DNA of 64,000 bases, from the NCBI RefSeq assembly GCF_038446955.1, contig NZ_CP151803.1:2852001-2916000 (forward strand). Reading direction: 5' to 3'. Below, piece by piece: positions 1 to 6,142 of the stretch. Source of the stretch: Pedobacter sp. FW305-3-2-15-E-R2A2. GTDB lineage: Bacteria > Bacteroidota > Bacteroidia > Sphingobacteriales > Sphingobacteriaceae. The position numbers and the translations under genes were made by a program. The stretch's first letter is position 1. Each line of letters begins with the position of its first letter. The notes beneath the pieces were generated by a model that worked only from the letters and a program-made list of their open reading frames with translations, was not told where the DNA came from and ran no database searches.

Positions 1-2
1 AA

Positions 3-476
3 GGGCCTGAAGAGCATGACACAGAATTAAGTGCGGGTGGAATGTTGCGCTGCCGGCTGGCGGTAGAACAATACAAGAATGGAATGGCTCCCTTTATTAT
101 GGTCTCAGGTGGGAGGGTTCATCCCTATAAAACGAAGTACAGCGAGGCTTATGAAATGAAGAAGTTCTTAATGAATACCTTGCAAATTCCTGAAAGCGTA
201 ATTATTATGGAGCCTCATGCCAGGCACACTACGACGAACCTCCGCAATGCGGCCCGGATCATGTTCAGATACGGCATGCCCATGGATAAAGCGGCATTAA
301 CCGTTACGGTTAATTCTCAAAGCAGGTACATTAGTGAGGTGATGCCTCAGCGCTGCATCAAAGAACTCGGATATGAACCTTATCGGTTAGGGAAACGTTT
401 GTCGGACACGGCACTGGAGTTTTTTCCAAATGTGATGTCATTACAAATTGATTTTGATGAACCTATGGATCCATAA
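3..476 (+). CDS. DUF218/YdcF-ElyC-SanA family protein, 5'-truncated by window edge
   Basis: The reading frame is open from base 3 and its true start lies outside the window, so only the last 157 residues are visible. The preserved part shows the DUF218 pattern: an R-x-x-x-A-x-x-x-Y-x-x-G segment, then a V-S-G-G turn, a S-E-A-x-x-M segment and a hydrophobic I-I-x-E-x-x-A-x-x-T-x-x-N motif. Family members such as E. coli SanA, ElyC and YdcF are membrane-anchored or periplasmic and are linked to envelope or peptidoglycan-precursor handling; the exact reaction is mostly unknown. An internal ATG at 42 could be called as a start, but the family motif begins before it, so it is probably internal. 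The gene is separate from the nitrate block. The family call is solid; a function cannot be given. Confidence 0.75.
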   Translation, partial: GPEEHDTELSAGGMLRCRLAVEQYKNGMAPFIMVSGGRVHPYKTKYSEAYEMKKFLMNTLQIPESVIIMEPHARHTTTNLRNAARIMFRYGMPMDKAALTVTVNSQSRYISEVMPQRCIKELGYEPYRLGKRLSDTALEFFPNVMSLQIDFDEPMDP

Positions 477-514
477 AGACGACGATTTTTGCCGTAATAA
501 ATAAGATATAGCAC

Positions 515-538
515 ATCCTAATCGAAAACTTTTAGGAT
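515..538. other. Inverted repeat upstream of the FNR-like gene
   Basis: Arms ATCCTAA and TTAGGAT are separated by 10 bases and end 36 bases before the regulator's ATG. It could be an operator or the weak terminator of the DUF218 gene. There is no T-run directly after it, so a regulatory role is at least as likely. Confidence 0.3.
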
Positions 539-574
539 ATTAGAAATCTCTACTTAACAGGTGCTGTTTAATTT

Positions 575-1261
575 ATGAAAAAAGGTAAATGCTGTGATCT
601 TGAAACCTGCATGATGTGCAGAATGGTGCTGAAGGAATGGAAGTCTGCAATCGACAATAACCGTAAAAATTTTATTGCAAAAAAAGGAGAGCTGATCATC
701 AGAGAAGGCGATCCGGTAACAGGGATGTACTTTGTCCAAAATGGAAATGTTAAAGTGCATAAACATTGGGGCGAGAAAGAACTGATTGTACGCTTTGCCA
801 ACTCGGGTAAAATCTTTGGTCATCGTGGTTTAGGGACCAGTAGCTCCGTTTATCCTATTTCTGCTACTGCACTTGAAGAAACCTCTCTTTGTTTTATCGA
901 CCTGGAATTTTTTATCGCTACTTTAAAGGTAAACCATGATTTTGCCTTTAACCTCATGCTATTCTATGCAGATGAACTGCAGGAATCAGAAAAGAAAATG
1001 CGTAACCTGGCCTTGATGTCTGTAAAAAGCAGGCTTGCCGTGGCCTTATTACAATTAAAAGATCAGTTTGGTCTTAATGAGGCCGGTCAGCTAAATATAG
1101 AATTGAGCAAGCAGGATCTTGCGGCGTTCACTGGTGCAACGTACGAAACGGTATTCCGGATGACCACTGAATTGGTCAATGAAAAACTGATCTCTTTGTC
1201 GGGAAAGAACATACATATTGTAGATGAAGTAAAATTAAGATTCCTTACTCAGGAATCTTAA
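575..1261 (+). CDS. Crp/Fnr family regulator with FNR-like cysteine set
   Basis: This 228-residue protein has a cyclic-nucleotide-type beta-roll (about 30-120), a dimerisation helix (about 125-150) and a C-terminal winged helix with recognition segment Y-E-T-V-F-R (about 190-195). Cysteines 6, 7, 12 and 15 cluster at the N-terminus. Cys106 lies in E-T-S-L-C, which lines up with the E-T-S-M-V-C of E. coli FNR that carries the fourth iron-sulfur ligand. This suggests an oxygen- or NO-responsive [4Fe-4S] sensor; that is inference, because the N-terminal spacing (C-x4-C-x2-C) differs from E. coli. The gene faces the end of the nitrate/Moco gene run, and an FNR-like palindrome sits at the far promoter of that run, so it is the best local candidate regulator. 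The ATG start places the cysteines at the extreme N-terminus. Confidence 0.85.
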   Translation: MKKGKCCDLETCMMCRMVLKEWKSAIDNNRKNFIAKKGELIIREGDPVTGMYFVQNGNVKVHKHWGEKELIVRFANSGKIFGHRGLGTSSSVYPISATALEETSLCFIDLEFFIATLKVNHDFAFNLMLFYADELQESEKKMRNLALMSVKSRLAVALLQLKDQFGLNEAGQLNIELSKQDLAAFTGATYETVFRMTTELVNEKLISLSGKNIHIVDEVKLRFLTQES

Positions 1262-1262
1262 T
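1234..1262. terminator. Bidirectional hairpin at convergent gene ends
   Basis: An 11-bp perfect stem (1234-1244 pairing with 1252-1262) with a 7-base loop overlaps the last codons and stop of the FNR-like gene. It sits 4 bases from the stop of the convergent small-protein gene. No long T-run follows in either direction, so its terminator strength is uncertain. Confidence 0.5.
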
Positions 1263-1266
1263 CCAC

Positions 1267-1683
1267 TTAAAACTTGTAGCCTATCCCTATCCCCGCATTC
1301 CATTTTCCATCTTTGCTGTTCGTTTTAGCATTGTAATACAGTGGAACCTGAATGGCGAGATGATTGTAAATGGTCGTAATACCAACACCCAGATTGGGGG
1401 TAAGTATTGAATTTTGTGGGGCACCTGTCGCGACTTTGTCTTTCTTAATGCGTAAGCTGGGTAATAATCCAACCAATACCGATAGTGGTTTTTTAGAGAA
1501 TTTGATGGCCGGTCCGGTACAATTGAGGTAGGCCCCCTGGTCTACATAACCTGCAACAATTACACCCTCAAAAAGAGTAGCCCTGGTCTGTACGGAGTTG
1601 CCATTGTTTTGTGATTTTGCGGTTAAAGTCAGCGCACAAAGACTAAAGAAGAGGTAAACTGATTTTTTGTAAAGATTTGTCAT
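1267..1683 (-). CDS. Small exported protein of unknown function
   Basis: This 138-residue protein has a clear N-terminal signal peptide: positive N-terminus, hydrophobic core around 9-22, likely cleavage after A-K-S-Q. The mature part alternates short hydrophobic strands with glycine and ends in G-I-G-I-G-Y-K-F, an aromatic C-terminus typical of outer-membrane beta-barrel strands. It may form a small barrel or part of one. I do not recognise a named family. It starts 9 bases after the mobA stop, so it is probably the last gene of the nitrate/Moco transcript. That position hints at a link to nitrate uptake through the outer membrane, but this is only inference. It ends convergently with the FNR-like gene. 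Confidence 0.65.
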   Translation of the reverse strand: MTNLYKKSVYLFFSLCALTLTAKSQNNGNSVQTRATLFEGVIVAGYVDQGAYLNCTGPAIKFSKKPLSVLVGLLPSLRIKKDKVATGAPQNSILTPNLGVGITTIYNHLAIQVPLYYNAKTNSKDGKWNAGIGIGYKF

Positions 1684-1692
1684 ATGAAAAGT

Positions 1693-2256
1693 TTAAATGG
1701 TGGCGGTATTGTGATTATTGAAAGTTTGAATATTACTGATGGGAAGGGTTTTGTAATTGCCCTTTTTAATGAGTTTGTATAGGGAGAAACCGGATAAATT
1801 ACCTTGTTCCAGTTGCTGGTTGAGTTTTTTTAAAGTGGCAGAAGGGTAGATGGCACATAAAGGTTCCATAAAATCTTCCTGTGCATATACATAATAGTCG
1901 TAGCATGGAAATGTGAGTGTATGCTCCAGCAGCTCTTTTAAGGTTTCTATATCCATTTCGATCATGTCACAAGCGAGAAGCAGGAGGTCATCATTCGGGT
2001 ATTTAAGGCCTGCACTGAGCAGACCTTGTAGCGGTCCTTTGGCACTGGTCTCGTCTATAATCAATTGCTCAGCAGAAAAGAAATGGCTATAAGTTTCCAG
2101 CTGTGTAGGATTAATGGAGACATTCACCGGGATATTTAACTGTTCCAGTTTAAAGACGGTATGTGTAGCCCAATTACCTGATCCAAGCGCAAGGAGACCT
2201 TTGTCTTTACCCATCCGTTTACTCTCTCCGCCGCATAATACCAGCGCCCTGATCAT
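1693..2256 (-). CDS. mobA: Molybdenum cofactor guanylyltransferase MobA
   Basis: MobA transfers GMP from GTP to Mo-molybdopterin to make the guanine dinucleotide cofactor used by NasA/NapA-type nitrate reductases. The 187-residue protein begins with the nucleotide-binding loop L-C-G-G-E-S-K-R-M-G-x-D-K-G (about 7-20). It also has the P-L-x-G-L-x-S motif and a metal-binding L-L-A-C-D-M segment typical of MobA-like nucleotidyltransferases. Length fits the family (about 190-200). Its ATG overlaps the moaE stop in an ATGA arrangement, with GAGG six bases upstream, so translation is probably coupled. The molybdoenzyme it serves is encoded upstream in the same run. A short asparagine/histidine-rich tail is of no obvious meaning. 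Confidence 0.88.
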   Translation of the reverse strand: MIRALVLCGGESKRMGKDKGLLALGSGNWATHTVFKLEQLNIPVNVSINPTQLETYSHFFSAEQLIIDETSAKGPLQGLLSAGLKYPNDDLLLLACDMIEMDIETLKELLEHTLTFPCYDYYVYAQEDFMEPLCAIYPSATLKKLNQQLEQGNLSGFSLYKLIKKGNYKTLPISNIQTFNNHNTATI

Positions 2257-2720
2257 AAGGCCTCAAATTCATAAAGGTGTTTATTCGGATCTCCGGTTTC
2301 TGTATGACAATTACAGTTGCCTCCCCATTCCTTACTGCCGTCGGCAAAATGTTCACATTTCCAGATCGGGACCTCATGTTTAATGCGGTCAATGATATAA
2401 CGATTGCTGGCATAGGCTTCCCCACGGTGGACGGAAGCAGTAATGACCACCACTGCTGATTCGGTCACTTTTACTTTTCCAATTCGGTGTTGGGCATAGG
2501 CAATACTCAGGCTCCAGCGGTTTCTTGCAGCAAGTAGAATTTCTGCAATCATTTTTGTAGCCATTCCGGCATGGGCTTCATATTCCAGGTACTTCACGGC
2601 CTTACCGATATTGTGGTTTCTGACTTCACCGCTAAATAAAACCACGGCTCCGGCTGTCGGGCAATGTGATTTCTGAAGCAATGCAACCAGATCGATCTCT
2701 TTTTTTGTGATGAAATCCAT
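2253..2720 (-). CDS. moaE: Molybdopterin synthase catalytic subunit MoaE
   Basis: MoaE is the large subunit of molybdopterin synthase and inserts two dithiolene sulfurs into cyclic pyranopterin monophosphate using thiocarboxylated MoaD. The 155-residue protein has the family segments A-G-A-V-V-L-F-S-G-x-V-R (about 23-34), L-E-Y-E-A-H near 46-51, A-x-x-H-R-I-G and E-V-P-I-W-K near the C-terminus, which carries the catalytic lysine. A longer frame opens at 2762, but it would overlap moaD by 41 bases and add residues with no family similarity. The ATG at 2720 has the sequence GGAGGG four bases upstream and lies one base after the moaD stop, so it is preferred. Confidence 0.9.
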   Translation of the reverse strand: MDFITKKEIDLVALLQKSHCPTAGAVVLFSGEVRNHNIGKAVKYLEYEAHAGMATKMIAEILLAARNRWSLSIAYAQHRIGKVKVTESAVVVITASVHRGEAYASNRYIIDRIKHEVPIWKCEHFADGSKEWGGNCNCHTETGDPNKHLYEFEAL

Positions 2721-2721
2721 G

Positions 2722-2955
2722 TTACCCTCCGCTGCTAGGTGGAATAACAAGAATATGCTCATTTCCTGTTAAGAGATAATGGTCGCTTACCATCTCGTCC
2801 TGTATAGCGAACCTGCAGCGTTTTAACACTGCTGCGGCTTCGGGATTGATCAGGGCGAGCTGTGCCCTTAAATCTGCGATGGTATGAACGCTGGCTTTAA
2901 GCTCAAACTCCTTTTTAAAAAATTCCTTTAATATGGCAAATACCTGTATTCTCAT
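2722..2955 (-). CDS. moaD: Molybdopterin synthase sulfur carrier MoaD
   Basis: This 77-residue ubiquitin-fold protein ends in the diagnostic Gly-Gly tail (P-P-S-S-G-G). MoeB adenylates that tail and it is then converted to the thiocarboxylate that feeds MoaE. Length matches the family (about 80). The gene lies between moaA (four bases upstream) and moaE (one base downstream). Its ATG is preceded by a strong AGGAGGA that is itself the codons for MoaA's own terminal glycines. The last two glycine codons of moaD likewise form the GGAGGG in front of moaE. The activating enzyme MoeB is encoded earlier in the same gene run. Confidence 0.9.
   Translation of the reverse strand: MRIQVFAILKEFFKKEFELKASVHTIADLRAQLALINPEAAAVLKRCRFAIQDEMVSDHYLLTGNEHILVIPPSSGG
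2725..2730 (-). promoter_or_regulatory. Ribosome binding site of moaE inside moaD glycine codons
   Basis: The bases GGAGGG are the last two codons (Gly-Gly) of moaD and stand four bases before the moaE ATG, with the TAA stop between. This fixes the moaE start. Confidence 0.65.
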
Positions 2956-2959
2956 TCTT

Positions 2960-3922
2960 TTATCCTCCTATATGAAGCATGCTTAACTTGCTTCCTGTAA
3001 ATTTTATACTTTGTTTTTGTGCGAGTGCTTCTCTTAATCGCAGATCGAGCTCGGCGGGAGCTGAAACACCTTTTATGGCGATGGGTTGATCATTGCTCAG
3101 ACAGCCATAAATATTCCCATATACATCCAGGCGCAGGCGGTCGCAATCGGTACAGAAAGGCTGACTTTCATTGGCAATGATGCCAAATATATTTCCCGCT
3201 TCCGTTTGCCAGTAATTGGCCGTGGCGGCCTGTTTTCTTGGGATAGGGCTAAATCTGTATTGGGTGCTGATCAGCTGGAGCATTTCAGATTGGGAGAAAA
3301 AGTATTCCTCTGCCTTTCCGTGTAAATGTCCCATCGCCATGATCTCTAAAAACCGAATGATGATCTGTTGATCAGCGGCGTATTTTAATAAAGGAATCAC
3401 CTGATTGTGGTTCAGCCCCTTCATGATGACCGAATTTATTTTTACGGCAATGCCGGCATTTAAGGCTGCGTCTATCCCTCTGAGTGTTTGGTCAAGCCCA
3501 TGTCTTCTTCCCATCATGAAAAAAGTATGCGGATCTGTTGCGTCCAGAGAAACGTTGATTGCGGTTAATCCGGCAGCTTTTAATGCCGGTACCTGTTTTT
3601 GAAGCAAGATTCCGTTACTGGTCAGATTCAGATCGGTAATGCCCAACTTTCGGGCACCTTTAATTAGGTAAGGAAGTTCTTTATACAATAAGGGTTCACC
3701 TCCTGTAAAACGAATTGTACTAAAGTTCAGGCGTTCATGTAGCTGAGTAATCAGGTTCATCAACTCTTTTGCTGTCAACCCGTTTCCCTTACTTTCCGCA
3801 TGATTTTTCTGGTTCTCTTCGTTGCTGTAGCTACAATAAGTGCAAGCCATATTGCAGTTGTTGATCAGGCTGATTCTTAGTGTTTTAAAAGTTCTTCCCA
3901 AATGGTCTTTTAGCTGTTCCAT
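2960..3922 (-). CDS. moaA: GTP 3',8-cyclase MoaA (radical SAM)
   Basis: MoaA performs the first step of molybdenum cofactor synthesis, converting GTP to 3',8-cyclo-dihydro-GTP with MoaC acting next. The 320-residue protein has the radical SAM cluster C23-x3-C27-x2-C30 and the F-T-G-G-E-P-L-L motif near 72-79. A second [4Fe-4S] site near the C-terminus is formed by C257, C260 and C274. It ends in the conserved Gly-Gly tail that the family needs for activity. A GTG three bases upstream could also serve as start; ATG at 3922 is preferred and overlaps the TSUP stop by one base (TGATG). Length matches the family (about 325). Confidence 0.92.
   Translation of the reverse strand: MEQLKDHLGRTFKTLRISLINNCNMACTYCSYSNEENQKNHAESKGNGLTAKELMNLITQLHERLNFSTIRFTGGEPLLYKELPYLIKGARKLGITDLNLTSNGILLQKQVPALKAAGLTAINVSLDATDPHTFFMMGRRHGLDQTLRGIDAALNAGIAVKINSVIMKGLNHNQVIPLLKYAADQQIIIRFLEIMAMGHLHGKAEEYFFSQSEMLQLISTQYRFSPIPRKQAATANYWQTEAGNIFGIIANESQPFCTDCDRLRLDVYGNIYGCLSNDQPIAIKGVSAPAELDLRLREALAQKQSIKFTGSKLSMLHIGG
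2963..2969 (-). promoter_or_regulatory. Ribosome binding site of moaD inside moaA glycine codons
   Basis: AGGAGGA contains both terminal glycine codons (GGA GGA) of moaA and lies seven bases before the moaD ATG. It is a near-perfect anti-16S match, which is unusual for a phylum that often lacks such sites. Confidence 0.65.
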
Positions 3923-4653
3923 CACATGAAAAATAAAAGTTTAACAGAGGCAATGGTCAGTACGGCACTCAAAAGATACCGTACCGTAATGTTTTGAAAG
4001 CGGGTACTGCCAAAATATGCGCCGGTAATTCCGCCGGTAGCGGCCATGATAAACCAGGTAATGGCAGAAGGGGTGATCATCAGAGCTGCAGAACTTCCCA
4101 ATAATCCACTCAGTGAATTGAATACGATAAATAGGGCAGATGCGGCCGCTGCCTCCTTTACATTTGCCCATCCCAGCAAAATGAGTACCGGGCTCAGGAA
4201 TATGCCACCGCCAATGTTGAGCATTCCGGAAAGGCCACCGATGAGTGTGCCGATCAGGAGGGCAGGCAGTAGCTTTACCGGTTTAAGGTTTTCGGTTTCA
4301 TTTGGTTTTATGCCCAGGAGCTTAATGATAGGCAGCACCAGTGCCAACCCCAATAAATAATGGTAAATATTGCCTTCAAGCGAGTATTTCGAACCAATAA
4401 ATGCTGCCGGAATTGAGGTGATGAGAAATAACCGGCACAATTGCCACCTGAAATACCCTGCTTTCCAGAAATGATAAAATCCCATGCCAGCCACCAGGAT
4501 ATTCAAGACGAGTATCAGTGGTTTATAGGTACTCACCGGGATGGTAAATAAAGAAAGTATGGCAATGTAGCCGCTTGCGCCTCCATGGCCAACTGAAGCG
4601 TAAAGAAAACCTACAAGGTATAAAGCAAATGCGATGGTGATGTCTTGTTCCAT
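3922..4653 (-). CDS. TSUP (TauE/SafE) family membrane permease
   Basis: This 243-residue protein is strongly hydrophobic with about eight predicted membrane segments. It has the two repeated TSUP signatures: G-F-L-Y-A-S-V-G-H-G-G-A-S-G-Y near residue 15-29 and L-I-G-G-L-S-G-M-L-N-I-G-G-G-I in the middle. Family members move sulfite, sulfoacetate, sulfolactate and other small organic or inorganic anions across the inner membrane. It sits between the rubredoxin-type protein (3 bases upstream) and moaA (one-base overlap), so it belongs to the nitrate/Moco transcript. Nitrite or sulfite export to prevent toxicity, or sulfur supply, would fit, but the substrate cannot be read from the sequence. 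Confidence 0.85.
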   Translation of the reverse strand: MEQDITIAFALYLVGFLYASVGHGGASGYIAILSLFTIPVSTYKPLILVLNILVAGMGFYHFWKAGYFRWQLCRLFLITSIPAAFIGSKYSLEGNIYHYLLGLALVLPIIKLLGIKPNETENLKPVKLLPALLIGTLIGGLSGMLNIGGGIFLSPVLILLGWANVKEAAAASALFIVFNSLSGLLGSSAALMITPSAITWFIMAATGGITGAYFGSTRFQNITVRYLLSAVLTIASVKLLFFM

Positions 4654-4656
4654 GAT

Positions 4657-6141
4657 TTAAAATGTATTTAGGGATTCTTTAATGATCGGGGTAAATTCAG
4701 TCCGGGCAGACTCACAGAGCGGGCAGTGGTAATCCTGCGGAAGTCGGGAGAAAGGAGTTCCCGCAGGAATATTGAGGCTTTCTTCGCCCCAGGCCTCATC
4801 ATAAATGCTCAGGCAATGTTTACATTGATGAACATAGCTGAGTTCCGGTTTAATAGGACTGTCGGTTTCATAATAGTGCTCTGCCTGTTCTCCGGCAGCA
4901 AGGGTTTGTTGCTGATAGTAGGCTTCGCAAAGTCTGGTTAGCTGAGGAAGCAGGTCTGCTTTACTGATCCCTTTTATATAGGTATGGTAATGCTTTGAAT
5001 TGGGGTTGAAGTCGATGGTATGCAACAGGTCAAAACGGGCATCATTGTGATCTTCCTGCGTTTGCTTTTTAATGATCACAGAACCGAAAAGGCCGCTCTT
5101 TGGATTGATTTTAATGGCAAAGCAAAGCTTGAATGTTCGCAGATCAGCGGCGTTAAAACCGGCTACCAATTCGTGTTTTAACCTTAATCCCTCTTCGCAA
5201 AGGTCTTCTGTCTGCCAGTTCAGCTCGTTGGAGGCATGGCGGACGTTCATCCGGTTTTTATCCAGTATGGCGTTCCATAATTTCCGGTCTGCAGGTTCCA
5301 CTCCTTTGATAATGATTGATTTCCAGGGGGTCGTGTGGATCTGGCCGATTCGTGTTTTATTGCAAACTTTGCAGAGTTCTTTCAAAAAGGCGACGGGAAA
5401 CAGTTCGTTCCTCCGGTAAATACCTAGCCAATATTTTTCATTATATTTATTAAAGCCTTCATAATAGGGGAGTTGGAAGTCGGGCAGCCTGAGCGGCGAG
5501 GAAGCTTCCTGGAATAAAAAGCTACCCCCAGCGCTCACCGTTGTTTCAAGTTGTCTTCCCTCAATCTCCGGCTGATCAAAATATAAACTTCTCTGGGTTA
5601 ATATGGTATTTTCAATCGCTTCGCTCAATACTGCGATATCTTCTGAATAAACCAGGGAAGACCAGTAATAGATGATGTTGGTCTTAGGGAAGCGGATGTA
5701 TAAATGCCAGTAACTGCCAATATCTGAGGAGATAAAATTTAAATTTCCGCTGAAAAAAGGGATCAGGTTCTGACTGTCATCAATCAGGTTTATTTTGAGC
5801 CCGGGCGTATAGCTAAACGTGTCTAAGATGTCCTTATAAACCCCCTCGCGCAGCCAGTTTGAACTGTTAAATAGATCTTCTGCTACATAAGAACTTACGA
5901 TATTTGGGTGCCGGTCTGCATCTGTTTCAAAATCGGTATCCGAAATGAGAAAACCATGTTCAATATCTTCCAGCTGATCGGATGTTGCTGAAAAATAAAG
6001 CTGCTGCCGGGTACCGAAGCGGACGTTTTCTACTCCTGATTTTTCCAGCGTTTCCAGTATCACCGAAAGGTCACCAACAGAGACGATCCCTCCGGGAAGG
6101 TTAACTTTGACCTGATGATTTTTAATTTCCGTGTTTTCCAT
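4657..6141 (-). CDS. Siroheme-reductase-like protein with C-terminal rubredoxin domain
   Basis: The 494-residue protein resembles a nitrite/sulfite reductase in outline. It has an N-terminal ferredoxin-like half domain (about 10-60, ending V-R-F-G-T-R-Q-Q-L-Y-F), a siroheme-domain-like stretch starting N-I-V-S-S-Y-V-A-E-D-L-F near 80, and a second half domain with I-H-T-T-P-W-K-S-I-I-I near 268-278. However, the paired C-x-G-x-x-x-C and C-x3-C cysteines that hold siroheme and [4Fe-4S] are absent. A rubredoxin domain closes the protein (about 436-484) with C-x2-C near its start and C-P-L-C at its end. It is likely an electron carrier or assembly partner of nitrate or nitrite reduction, not an enzyme by itself. 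It starts one base after the nitrate reductase stop. Confidence 0.75.
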   Translation of the reverse strand: MENTEIKNHQVKVNLPGGIVSVGDLSVILETLEKSGVENVRFGTRQQLYFSATSDQLEDIEHGFLISDTDFETDADRHPNIVSSYVAEDLFNSSNWLREGVYKDILDTFSYTPGLKINLIDDSQNLIPFFSGNLNFISSDIGSYWHLYIRFPKTNIIYYWSSLVYSEDIAVLSEAIENTILTQRSLYFDQPEIEGRQLETTVSAGGSFLFQEASSPLRLPDFQLPYYEGFNKYNEKYWLGIYRRNELFPVAFLKELCKVCNKTRIGQIHTTPWKSIIIKGVEPADRKLWNAILDKNRMNVRHASNELNWQTEDLCEEGLRLKHELVAGFNAADLRTFKLCFAIKINPKSGLFGSVIIKKQTQEDHNDARFDLLHTIDFNPNSKHYHTYIKGISKADLLPQLTRLCEAYYQQQTLAAGEQAEHYYETDSPIKPELSYVHQCKHCLSIYDEAWGEESLNIPAGTPFSRLPQDYHCPLCESARTEFTPIIKESLNTF

Positions 6142-6142
6142 G

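Noticed and set aside
646..653. TGCAATCG as a LacI half-site, also found at 39103-39110
   Set aside because: Both copies lie in coding sequence and about two chance matches of an 8-mer are expected in a window this long.
2721..2762. Longer N-terminus for MoaE starting at 2762
   Set aside because: It overlaps moaD, adds residues foreign to MoaE, and the ATG at 2720 has a strong ribosome binding site.
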